From contig CAJUNZ010000078.1 in assembly GCA_910587755.1 (NCBI GenBank), forward strand, positions 1 through 13,610: 13,610 bases of DNA, written 5' to 3'. Shown here one piece after another: positions 1-7,274 of this stretch. The stretch is from an uncultured Acetatifactor sp. (GTDB taxonomy: Bacteria > Bacillota > Clostridia > Lachnospirales > Lachnospiraceae). Made by a program: the position numbers and the translations under genes. Each line of letters opens with the position of its first letter. Positions within the stretch are counted from its first letter, which is position 1. The notes beneath the pieces are model-generated. The model was given only the letters and a program-made list of their open reading frames with translations. It ran no database searches and was not told where the DNA came from.

Positions 1-59
1 GATTGAATGTGCAGTTGTCAAAGTTCAAAGCAAATGAGTTTCACTGATTCAGGTAGAAT

Positions 60-722
60 TTAGAGAAATGAATTGGGATACATCTCGCCCAGAATGAGCT
101 TTTCCTGCGTTTTGAGGAAAAAGCACTCCCCCTGGTAAAGCTTTTCCTCACAGAGGCAAAGCAGAATCTCCCTCATTCTGAAGTTCAGTCTGTGATATAC
201 TCTGCGGTTCTCCCAGGGCAGGCCGGACACGTACTCCCTTCCCCGTTCCTCCATGACCTGCAGCTGCGCCTCATAGCGCCGGGGATTTTTCGCCGCAGTA
301 AGCCCAAAGTCCAGAGAGGCATAGGAACTGTCCTCCCCGTTTTTTTCCACCAGGGCCTGGAGGCGGGACGCCGCCGCGGCGCCTGCCTCCCTGTACTCTT
401 TCCACTCCCCCACGGCTGTATCCGTGTCCTCCTCCACAACCTGCCGAAAAGCCGCCCTGCCAAATTTGTCATACTCCCGCACATAGGACACTCTGGCCTT
501 CTGTCTGCCGCTACCGGGTTCCTCCAGAAGTATCACTTTCATGTCCACAAGATTCTTCCATAACTCCTGCTGCACTCTCCCAAAAGGAGTGGGAAAAGTC
601 AGCTGTTCCGAGATCTGCCTTGCCGTATAGCCCAGTGCGGCCAGGTGGCGTATGGCGCCTCCGCTGGCAGCCTCATAGGTAAAGTCCGACAGCGCCTTCT
701 GAAAATATTTACTCTGCTGCAT
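60..722 (-). CDS. Conserved-looking protein of unknown function, possible N-terminal helix-turn-helix
   Basis: I do not recognise a named family for this 220-residue protein. Residues about 20-75 look like a helix-turn-helix or winged-helix fold: a GGAIRHLAALGYTARQI stretch resembles the positioning and recognition helices, followed by a basic linker near residues 70-80. The rest is mostly charged and helical, with a Cys-containing segment (REILLCLCEEKLYQGECFF) near the C-terminus. There is no signal peptide or membrane segment, so it should be cytoplasmic. The start is supported by an AGGAG at 730-734, seven bases upstream of the ATG. It is the last gene of the apparent glucuronate operon, 112 bases after uxuB, and that gap contains an inverted repeat. 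It could be a small regulator or an accessory protein of the pathway. The existence of the gene is much more certain than any role. Confidence 0.8.
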   Translation of the reverse strand: MQQSKYFQKALSDFTYEAASGGAIRHLAALGYTARQISEQLTFPTPFGRVQQELWKNLVDMKVILLEEPGSGRQKARVSYVREYDKFGRAAFRQVVEEDTDTAVGEWKEYREAGAAAASRLQALVEKNGEDSSYASLDFGLTAAKNPRRYEAQLQVMEERGREYVSGLPWENRRVYHRLNFRMREILLCLCEEKLYQGECFFLKTQEKLILGEMYPNSFL

Positions 723-834
723 CTTTCTTCTCCTGCCTGCAAGTGATGTTCTTCTCTCTCAGAACTTGTCCAGGATACGTCCTGCCCCCCGCGCCGATTT
801 CGCTTTCCTGAGAGAAAAGTCTTTTCATGGCATT
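723..834 (-). other. uxuB-to-hypothetical gap with nested inverted repeats
   Basis: This gap holds a 12-base inverted repeat with 11 matches: cttctctctcag at 751-762 against ctgagagaaaag at 808-819. Inside it lies a perfect CAGGA/TCCTG hairpin with a four-base loop, near 771-784. No T-tract follows the arms in the minus-strand reading direction, so it does not look like a simple intrinsic terminator. In the mRNA it could form a processing or stability structure between the two genes. This rests only on base pairing seen by eye. Confidence 0.35.
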
Positions 835-2430
835 TCAGTGTCCGCACACATACTCATGAAGAGTTCTCCGCACTGCGCCGGGACCTTTGTACAGCCGGGC
901 CGTCATTTCCTCAATGCGCTCTCCCAGGCCCGCCGCATAAAGGTCCACACCGAAAATGTCCTTTCGGCCGTACAGTATTTTCAGACAGGAAAAATCCTGC
1001 TCCCCCTGTCTCACCTCCAAAGGGGCCACAATGGCGCTCAGTTCCCCAAGCAGAGGATCCGGTGAGGGCTCAAAGGGCCTGCCCTGGTCGTCTATGCCCT
1101 TCAGATACCGGCCGTAAGCCGCCAGCACCAGAGGCAGAAATACCAGGCCCTCCGTCCCCAGTCCCCTGGCCTGATAGGCCTTGACAGTCTCTCCGAAACG
1201 GATGGAAAGTTTCTGACTGGTATCGGTGGCAATGCGCTGGGGCGCATCCGGCAGAAATGCATTGGGCAGGCGGCGGTTCAATACCTCGTCCAGAAACGCT
1301 CCGGGCTTTATCACCCCGGGATCCGCCACTACGGGCATGGCCTCCCTGCGGCCCAGTCCTTCCAGCAGCCCCCGGATATCCTGGTCCTGCATCTGCGCGG
1401 AGATCAGTTCATACCCCAGCAGACAGCCGAAGACAGCCATTGCCGTGTGAAGTGGATTCAGGCAGGCGCACACTTTCATGCGCTCCGCTTTTTCCACAGT
1501 TTCTCTGTCCGAAAACAGCACACCACCCAGCTCCAGAGGCGGACGGCCATTGACATAGCTGTCTTCAATCACCAGATACTCCGTCTCCTCGGCATTCACA
1601 AAGGGAGCGGTATAGGTGTTTTTTTCCGTGAGAATGGTATAATTGTCCTCAAATCCTTCCCCTGAGAGCATCTGCTGCACCCTGGCATCAGGCCGGGGGG
1701 TGATCTTGTCAATCATGCTCCAGGGACAGGACACCCTGGCAGGATCCCGGACATAGGAAAGGAACGCGGACGGAACCAGACCCTGCCGCACCCAGGCCTC
1801 CCCATAGGCCGTCACCGCCTCCCTGACCCTGTCCCCATTGTGGGAACAGTTATCCATGCTCTGAAGAGTCAGAGGCCGGGCTCCTGCCAGATAGCGCTCG
1901 TACAAAAGCAGTGTTACCCTGCCCATGACCATCCCTGGGGAAAGGCCCCGTTCCAGGTCCTGGGCCGATACGCCGTACCCTTTTTCCGTGATGGTGAAAG
2001 AGATCATCTGAAGACCGGGATTCCGGAAAATCTCCACCAGGCGGGCCCAGTCCTGTTCAAACCAAGGGGCTGCCTTCAGGCTCTCTGTCACGGAGGCCAC
2101 CACTTTTTTCTCAATGCTCCCCCGGGGCTGCAGCACCACCAGAAGGCTCAGATTGTCATAGGGCCGATACGCTTTGTCGATAATCTCGAAATCAAATCCT
2201 TCCGCCACAATGACGCCCCGGTCATATGTTCCGGAGTCCAAAACCCGCTGCAGCACCGCCGCCGGAAAGGCCCGGAAAAGATTTCCCGCCCCAAAATGCA
2301 CCCACACAGGCGCCTTATGGGTTCTGGCCTTCAGGGCGCCTATGTCAAATTTCGGCATCTGAAACCCCTTTTTCTCCCACTCCTGTCCCATTTCCCCCTT
2401 CATGTCAGCCATTATGTCAGCCAGCTTCAT
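835..2430 (-). CDS. uxuB: Mannitol dehydrogenase family oxidoreductase, probable fructuronate reductase
   Basis: This 531-residue protein belongs to the long-chain mannitol dehydrogenase family (COG0246), whose members reduce keto-acids or keto-sugars with NAD(P)H. UxuB interconverts D-fructuronate and D-mannonate. The N-terminal half carries the nucleotide-binding HFGAGNLFRAF (about residues 45-55). The C-terminal half carries the family's catalytic Lys-Asn-His cluster as MKVCACLNPLHTAM (K319, N325, H328). The Lys-Asn spacing is one residue longer than in the classical K-x4-N-x2-H pattern I recall, a variant I associate with Firmicutes homologues. It sits 37 bases after uxuA in the same orientation, and that context drives the fructuronate reductase call. 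The ribosome binding site (GGAG in the 2440s) is about 14 bases from the ATG, which is long. Tagaturonate reductase or mannitol dehydrogenase are the alternatives. It is cytoplasmic, with no signal peptide. Confidence 0.85.
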   Translation of the reverse strand: MKLADIMADMKGEMGQEWEKKGFQMPKFDIGALKARTHKAPVWVHFGAGNLFRAFPAAVLQRVLDSGTYDRGVIVAEGFDFEIIDKAYRPYDNLSLLVVLQPRGSIEKKVVASVTESLKAAPWFEQDWARLVEIFRNPGLQMISFTITEKGYGVSAQDLERGLSPGMVMGRVTLLLYERYLAGARPLTLQSMDNCSHNGDRVREAVTAYGEAWVRQGLVPSAFLSYVRDPARVSCPWSMIDKITPRPDARVQQMLSGEGFEDNYTILTEKNTYTAPFVNAEETEYLVIEDSYVNGRPPLELGGVLFSDRETVEKAERMKVCACLNPLHTAMAVFGCLLGYELISAQMQDQDIRGLLEGLGRREAMPVVADPGVIKPGAFLDEVLNRRLPNAFLPDAPQRIATDTSQKLSIRFGETVKAYQARGLGTEGLVFLPLVLAAYGRYLKGIDDQGRPFEPSPDPLLGELSAIVAPLEVRQGEQDFSCLKILYGRKDIFGVDLYAAGLGERIEEMTARLYKGPGAVRRTLHEYVCGH

Positions 2431-2467
2431 GCGCTATTTTCCCGCTCCTTTCTCCTGCTGCGATTTT

Positions 2468-3553
2468 CTATTGCTTTCCCTGGAGCCGTTCCAGGGTGTC
2501 CCATATGCCCCACAGGTACATGATCCCCAGGGCTCTGTCATACAGGCCATAGCCCGGCCGGACGCTGCCGGGGCCCTCGTCCCACAGATGACGCCCGTGG
2601 TCAGGGCGGATATATCCGGAAAAACCACAGTCGTGATACGCCTTCATAATCTCCAGTATGCCTGTGTCCCCGTCGCAGTCTCTGTGGCTCACCTCGGAGA
2701 AATCGCCCCCTGGATAATGCTTCACATTGCGGATGTGGGCAAAGGCAATACGGTCACAGTGCCTGCGCACAATCCTGGCCACATTGTTTTCAGGATCCGC
2801 CCCCAGGCTTCCGGAGCAGAGGGTCAGGCAGCTGCAGGGATCGTCCACCAGTTTCAGGAAATAGTCCACCGAAGCCTCATCCACCAGAAGCCGGGGCAGG
2901 CCAAAGATATCCCAGGGAGGATCGTCCATGTGTACCGCCATTTTAATGCCGCACTTCCTGCAGGCGGGCATAATCCTCTCCAGAAAATATTTCAGGTTCT
3001 CCCAGAGTTTTTCCCTGGTAACAGATCTGTAGGCTTCAAACAGTTCTTCCAGTTTCGCCATCCGCTCCGGCTCCCAGCCGGGAAAAGTCATGCCCTGGAG
3101 ATGATTTAAAATATAGTCCGCCATCTCTCTTGGGTCCTGGCGGATTTTTCCGGCCTCATAGTACAGGGCGGTGGAACCGTCCTCCAGGGGATGAAACAGG
3201 TCCGTCCTGGTCCAGTCAAACACAGGCATGAAATTGTAACATACCACCTTCACACCAAATTCTGACAAATTCTCAAGGGTGCGGATATAGTTGTCAATAT
3301 ATCCCTCTCTGGAGGGTCTGCCAATCTTAATATCGTCATGAACATTCACCGACTCCACCACATCCATGTTAAAGCCGTAGGGGGCCAGCTGTTCCTGTAC
3401 CCCGGCAATCTCCTCCACCTCCCAGACCTCCCCGGGCATCTTGTCGTGCAGCGCCCAGACAATACTGGTGACGCCTGGTATCTGTCGGATATCTGACAGT
3501 TTGATCCTGTCATTGCCCTGGCCGTACCAGCGAAAACCCATCTGTATTCCCAT
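2468..3553 (-). CDS. uxuA: Mannonate dehydratase
   Basis: This 361-residue protein matches the usual length of Firmicutes UxuA and resembles it from end to end. It dehydrates D-mannonate to 2-keto-3-deoxy-D-gluconate (EC 4.2.1.8), the last step before KDG kinase in glucuronate breakdown. It has the TIM-barrel fold of the xylose isomerase-like group. Metal-site candidates occur in order: H208 in KMAVHMDDPPWDIFGLPR, C246 in CLTLCSGSLGADP, H273 in FAHIRNVKHY, and D318-H319 in YIRPDHGRHLWDE. The N-terminal MGFRWYG and the FNMDVVESVNVHDDIKIG segment are also typical. The start is firm because a GGAGGAG lies just upstream of the ATG. It is the second gene of the apparent operon, after the GH2 enzyme and before uxuB. 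The gap before it contains a bulged stem-loop (3584-3625). Confidence 0.95.
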   Translation of the reverse strand: MGIQMGFRWYGQGNDRIKLSDIRQIPGVTSIVWALHDKMPGEVWEVEEIAGVQEQLAPYGFNMDVVESVNVHDDIKIGRPSREGYIDNYIRTLENLSEFGVKVVCYNFMPVFDWTRTDLFHPLEDGSTALYYEAGKIRQDPREMADYILNHLQGMTFPGWEPERMAKLEELFEAYRSVTREKLWENLKYFLERIMPACRKCGIKMAVHMDDPPWDIFGLPRLLVDEASVDYFLKLVDDPCSCLTLCSGSLGADPENNVARIVRRHCDRIAFAHIRNVKHYPGGDFSEVSHRDCDGDTGILEIMKAYHDCGFSGYIRPDHGRHLWDEGPGSVRPGYGLYDRALGIMYLWGIWDTLERLQGKQ

Positions 3554-3583
3554 CTGTCTCCTCCTTCCGCTTTGGGAGTCATG

Positions 3584-3625
3584 CCAGGACAGGAACGGTT
3601 CTCTTTTCCTGCCCGGCCTTCCTGG
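3584..3625 (-). other. Bulged stem-loop between the GH2 gene and uxuA
   Basis: Two adjacent stems can form in the 73-base gap. CCAGGA (3584-3589) pairs with TCCTGG (3620-3625), and CAGGAA (3590-3595) pairs with TTCCTG (3606-3611). The arms are contiguous on one side and separated by an 8-base bulge on the other, with a 10-base loop. It begins one base or so before the GH2 stop codon region and has no downstream T-run, so an mRNA-stability or processing role is more plausible than termination. Pairing is exact by eye; function is inferred. Confidence 0.4.
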
Positions 3626-3626
3626 A

Positions 3627-5891
3627 CTACCTTTTGTCTATCTGAATGAGTTTTGCGTTCAGGCTCTCCATAAATCCCTCCGGCATCATTGTCCCTGCCA
3701 TCTGTGTCAGCTTTTCCAAAGTCATTGTCTTCATCATGTCCCACATGCCGGTACCGGGAATCACCTTCATATTCGTGGCCAGCTTCACGGCCTCGGTCAC
3801 AATGCCCATGGCCTCAAGGGACCGGGAGAGTTCTTCCATCGTATCCCTGACGCTGTATTTTCCCTCCGGAAATTCCATGGGGGCCTTTAAGTCCAGGCTG
3901 CCCGCCAGCCGGAACCAGTTGGCCACACCCTGGGCCCGCTCGTTCACCTCCGGAAGTACATAGATGGAAGGTTCCTGTTCTGCTTTCTCCAGGGTTATGC
4001 TGTCCCACAGTTTTCCTGCCCGGGCCGCCACCGTGTTAAAGCCCTCCTTCAGCTCCACCTGAAACAGGAAGACTTTCTGCCCTTCTCTCTCCTCCAAAAG
4101 TCTGCCGTTGAGGTACAGCGCCACCCTGGGCTGATTGGAGTAAACTTTGACCTGAGTGGTCTCCCCTGCCCGCTGGGCATAGCGTCTGCCGCAGAGATGC
4201 ACCATGGGCTCCCTGCTCCAGTAGGCCTGATACACATAGAAGCTGTCCTTCCTTGTTTTCCGGTCCATCGTCACCAGGCCCTTGTTGTTCCTTCCTGCCA
4301 CCCCTCCCTCGTCCCTGGCCGCGCAGCCAAAGTCAAACATATTCCACACATGGCTGGACCAGATCCAGGGACGTTCCTCCAGCACTTTTGCCATATGCTC
4401 GTGGTAGAGAGCCTGATACTCCTCACTGTAGTCTTTACAGGCAGGGCTGGGCCCATGGTAAGTGAGAATGCCTTCACACCCGTACTCGGAAAGCCCCAGG
4501 CAGGTCTTGGGGTGGAGCTCATGAAAATGGTCAAGCCAGGGACCGTTGTCCTCCATCCTGCCCCCGTACCATCCAAAGTAATGGTTATAGCTCTCCACAT
4601 CCGTGATTCCGTGCATGGGCCCTTCCTGAGGCGTCATGGACACATGGGCGATGGTGGTCAGGCGGGTGGGGTCCAGCTCCTTGCACAGTGCATTCAGCTG
4701 GCGGTGGTTTTCCACCAGCTCCTCGGAGATGCCGCCTATAAGGATCTCATTGGAAATCCCCCAGAAACAGATGGAAGGATGGTTGTAATTCTGGATAATC
4801 AATTCCTTCATCTGACTGATGCAGTTCTGATGAGCCGCCGGGTTGGGGCTTCTGGAGGTGATAAAGGGAATCTCCGCCCACACCACAAAGCCCATCTCGT
4901 CACAGGCATCGTAAAAATCCTGAGAGTGCTGGTAGTGGGCCAGACGGACAGTGTTTGCCCCCAGCTCTTTAATTATCCTGGCATCTTCAAAATGATCCTC
5001 CCGGGTCAGGGCATTTCCCCTGTAAAGCCAGTCCTGATGGCGGCTCACTCCCCGCAGAGGCGTCTCTGTCCCGTTGAGCACAAACCCTCTCTCCGGGTCA
5101 CAGGAAAAACTCCTGACTCCTGCCCGAACCGTCACCTCGTCGTAAGTTTCGTTCCGCCGCTGCAGGGTTGCCGTCACCGTGTATAAATAAGGGCACTCTG
5201 TGCTCCACAGACGGGCCTCCGGCACAAAAACCCATACCCGGGGCTGCTTTGCCGGACGCACCGCCCCGGCCACCTCCCGCCCCTCTGAGTCTTTCACTGA
5301 ATACGCTACGGTAAAGGCTTCATCTCCGTTGACCACCCAGGAGACCAGCTCAAAATCCGCGCCGCCCTCACAGGGTTTGGGCGTCACCTGCAGCCCCGGT
5401 CCTCCATAGTAGTCCAGGTCAAAATGCGTTGACGGCACGCTGATCAGGCGCACTCCCCTGTACAGCCCCCCGTAAAAGGTAAAATCCGCCGCCTGGGGAT
5501 AGACCGCACTGTTCTTTTTGTTGCTGCAGGCCACCGCCAGAAGATTTTCCCCTTCCTCCACACACAGGTCGGTGATGTCCGCCCGAAACGCGGAATAACC
5601 GCCTTCGTGGTATGCCGCCTCCTGACCGTTCACATAGACCCAGGCCTGCTGCCCTGCCGCCGGAAACTCCACATAGACCCTGCCTCCTTCCAGAGGCTGT
5701 CTGGGGGTGAGGAAGCTTCTGGCATACCAGTACCTGCCCCGGTCATAGCCATCTCGCCCGTCATGCCCGTCCACAGCGTTCCAGGTGTGGGGCAGGTCAA
5801 CATGTTCCCAGTCCCGGGGCAGATCTGCCGGAACGCCTGCATCCCGGCGGATAAACCTCCAATCCTCATTCAATTGGATCACTTTTCGCAT
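3627..5891 (-). CDS. Glycoside hydrolase family 2 enzyme, probable beta-glucuronidase
   Basis: This is a 754-residue GH2 enzyme with the standard order: sugar-binding jelly-roll (about 1-150, ending in FYGGLYRGVRL), Ig-like domain (about 155-262), and TIM barrel (about 265-560). The acid/base is E382 in CFWGISNEIL and the nucleophile is E469 in LGLSEYGCEG. A YNHYFGWYGG segment precedes the nucleophile. GRNNKGLVTMDRK (N535, K537) aligns with the N-x-K motif that recognises the glucuronate carboxylate in GusA. I believe related GH2 beta-galactosidases can have a similar NDKG, so specificity rests mainly on the uxuA-uxuB neighbours. Residues about 570-635 look like a further beta domain. An unusual Met-rich helical tail follows (about 676-754). 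I chose ATG at 5891 because AGGAGGT (5898-5904) lies six bases upstream; the frame extends to 6026 only by reading through the preceding terminator hairpin. No signal peptide, so intracellular action on imported glucuronides is inferred. Confidence 0.88.
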   Translation of the reverse strand: MRKVIQLNEDWRFIRRDAGVPADLPRDWEHVDLPHTWNAVDGHDGRDGYDRGRYWYARSFLTPRQPLEGGRVYVEFPAAGQQAWVYVNGQEAAYHEGGYSAFRADITDLCVEEGENLLAVACSNKKNSAVYPQAADFTFYGGLYRGVRLISVPSTHFDLDYYGGPGLQVTPKPCEGGADFELVSWVVNGDEAFTVAYSVKDSEGREVAGAVRPAKQPRVWVFVPEARLWSTECPYLYTVTATLQRRNETYDEVTVRAGVRSFSCDPERGFVLNGTETPLRGVSRHQDWLYRGNALTREDHFEDARIIKELGANTVRLAHYQHSQDFYDACDEMGFVVWAEIPFITSRSPNPAAHQNCISQMKELIIQNYNHPSICFWGISNEILIGGISEELVENHRQLNALCKELDPTRLTTIAHVSMTPQEGPMHGITDVESYNHYFGWYGGRMEDNGPWLDHFHELHPKTCLGLSEYGCEGILTYHGPSPACKDYSEEYQALYHEHMAKVLEERPWIWSSHVWNMFDFGCAARDEGGVAGRNNKGLVTMDRKTRKDSFYVYQAYWSREPMVHLCGRRYAQRAGETTQVKVYSNQPRVALYLNGRLLEEREGQKVFLFQVELKEGFNTVAARAGKLWDSITLEKAEQEPSIYVLPEVNERAQGVANWFRLAGSLDLKAPMEFPEGKYSVRDTMEELSRSLEAMGIVTEAVKLATNMKVIPGTGMWDMMKTMTLEKLTQMAGTMMPEGFMESLNAKLIQIDKR

Positions 5892-5990
5892 GGTGCAACC
5901 TCCTATTTTTGTTCCGCAATCGGTTCTTCTTTTTAACATAATATAATTGCGACAAAAATATACGCTCTTCCACAATTTTTTTCTAAATTG
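5892..5990 (-). promoter_or_regulatory. AT-rich leader of the glucuronate operon, with strong RBS
   Basis: This stretch lies between the terminator-like hairpin and the GH2 start. It is very AT-rich, with several TATA-like hexamers (near 5938-5950 and 5957-5963 on the minus strand), and ends in the AGGAGGT ribosome binding site at 5898-5904. A promoter for the GH2-uxuA-uxuB operon most likely lies here. I could not fit a -35/-10 pair with good spacing, nor see a clear operator, so the exact site is open. Confidence 0.4.
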
Positions 5991-5996
5991 AAACAG

Positions 5997-6022
5997 GCCG
6001 GATGAAGCAGAGTTCATCCGGC
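5997..6022 (-). terminator. Strong hairpin after the amidohydrolase gene
   Basis: A perfect 10-base stem, GCCGGATGAA with TTCATCCGGC, encloses a six-base loop 34 bases after the amidohydrolase stop codon. On the minus strand it is followed only by a short broken T-stretch (TGTTTCAATTT). On the plus strand the following bases are more T-rich (TTGTTTTCTTATATTTT). It probably ends the amidohydrolase transcript and insulates the GH2 operon. It could work in both directions, although I see no plus-strand gene that needs it. Confidence 0.7.
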
Positions 6023-6056
6023 GCATTGTTTTCTTATATTTTACCTGTGTTTGTTC

Positions 6057-7214
6057 CTAATCCCGGAGCGATCTCACCGCTCTTCCGTCAATGAAGACAT
6101 GTCTCACCCGGCCCGAGATGTCAAAGGGACTGCCGTCCACTATAACGATATCCGCATCCTTTCCTGCCTCCAGTGAGCCCACTCTGTCCGCAATTCCCGC
6201 ATGCCTGGCCGGGTTGATGGTAATGGCCTGAAGGGCGGCAAAAGGCTCCATACCCGCCTGTACTGCAAGCCCTGCACACAGGGGCAGATACTCCTGGGGA
6301 ATCACAGGGGAATCCGTGATAATGGAAACCTGACAGCCTGCCGCCGCAAGCACGCCGGGAGTCTGGAAGCTCTTATTCCGAAGCTCAAATTTGGACGCGC
6401 TGGTGAGGGTGGGCCCCACCGCCAGGGGCACATTCTCCGCCGCCAGCTCTTCCACAATCAAATGTCCCTCCGTCACATGTTCCAGGGTGATCTTCAAGCC
6501 GAACTCTCTCCCAATGCGCAGAGCGGTAAAAATATCCTCCGTGGCATGGGCGTGAGCTTTCAGCGGGATCTCCCCCTTCATCACCGGGATCAAAGCCTCC
6601 AGTTTCATGTCAAAACCCGGCCGTTTGGAGATGTCATCCCCTGCCGCCTGTTTTTTCTCCAGATACTCTCCGGCCTTAAACAATGTCTCCCGCAGCAGCG
6701 CCGCAGTGGTCATACGGCTGGAATCCTTTTTGTCCCGGTATACCCTCTTGGGGTTCTCCCCAAAAGCACATTTCATCGCCACACCATCCCGCACCAGCAT
6801 CTGTTCCACTCTCTTCCCCACGGTTTTGATGGTGGTAAAAGTGCCTCCCAGTACATTCGCGCTTCCCGGTCCCACACAGACACAGGTGACGCCTGCGGCG
6901 GCAGCCTTGGGAAAGGCAGGGTCAAAGGGCTTTACCCCGTCGATTCCGCGCATCTGAGGGCTGATAATGTCATTCAGTTCATTGTAATCCATTCCTTCAT
7001 AGCCAATGCCATAGCCGTCCAGGCCGATATGTCCGTGTGCTTCCACAAACCCAGGGTATACACCCAGCCCTTCCGCGTCCACCTGATCCGCACCCTCCGG
7101 TGCCTGAAGCCCCTCTCCTACTGCGGCAATCTTACCTCCTTCCACCAGGATATCTCCCCGAAAAGCTTCCCGGTGTACTCCATCATGAATCATTCCGTTT
7201 TTAATTATGAGCAT
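6057..7214 (-). CDS. Metal-dependent amidohydrolase, imidazolonepropionase-like (COG1228)
   Basis: This 385-residue protein of the amidohydrolase superfamily (urease/dihydroorotase fold) hydrolyses C-N bonds with one or two metal ions. Visible metal ligands are H60-x-H62 in GFVEAHGHIGLDG, the HAHA pair near H221/H223, H246 in KITLEHVTEGH, and D301 in IITDSPVIP. A composite beta-sandwich is formed by the N-terminal strand (LIIKNGMIHDG) and the C-terminal GSLEAGKDADIVIVDG. The substrate cannot be deduced: COG1228 contains imidazolonepropionase, prolidase-like and unassigned enzymes, and no histidine-degradation genes lie nearby. I chose ATG 7214, preceded by GGGGAGGAG, over the frame's upstream ATG at 7271, which has no good ribosome site and lies right at the stop of the preceding broken gene. 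It ends at its own hairpin, so it is probably transcribed separately from the glucuronate operon. Confidence 0.88.
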   Translation of the reverse strand: MLIIKNGMIHDGVHREAFRGDILVEGGKIAAVGEGLQAPEGADQVDAEGLGVYPGFVEAHGHIGLDGYGIGYEGMDYNELNDIISPQMRGIDGVKPFDPAFPKAAAAGVTCVCVGPGSANVLGGTFTTIKTVGKRVEQMLVRDGVAMKCAFGENPKRVYRDKKDSSRMTTAALLRETLFKAGEYLEKKQAAGDDISKRPGFDMKLEALIPVMKGEIPLKAHAHATEDIFTALRIGREFGLKITLEHVTEGHLIVEELAAENVPLAVGPTLTSASKFELRNKSFQTPGVLAAAGCQVSIITDSPVIPQEYLPLCAGLAVQAGMEPFAALQAITINPARHAGIADRVGSLEAGKDADIVIVDGSPFDISGRVRHVFIDGRAVRSLRD

Positions 7215-7274
7215 AATTACTCCTCCCCTGTTCTCATTTTTATCAATGTAATAATCCTTTACCGAAATCATTTG

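Noticed and set aside
1..59. Minus-strand TTTGACAACTGCACATTC, possible -35 box or leader motif at the window edge
   Set aside because: It contains a TTGACA, but the matching -10 would fall outside the window, so it cannot be assessed. No terminator for the last operon gene is visible here either.
1840..3109. Overlapping plus-strand frames of 227 and 235 codons
   Set aside because: They are shadows of uxuB and uxuA; both are Pro/His-rich and unlike any protein family I know.
4197..5186. Plus-strand open frame of 329 codons
   Set aside because: It is entirely antisense to the GH2 catalytic domain, with no motifs and no ribosome binding site.
5892..6026. N-terminal extension of the GH2 gene to ATG 6026
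   Set aside because: It would translate the terminator hairpin and the AT-rich leader. The ATG at 5891 has a perfect AGGAGGT at the right spacing.
7215..7271. N-terminal extension of the amidohydrolase to ATG 7271
   Set aside because: There is no good ribosome site, the extra 19 residues do not fit the family start, and GGGGAGGAG precedes ATG 7214.
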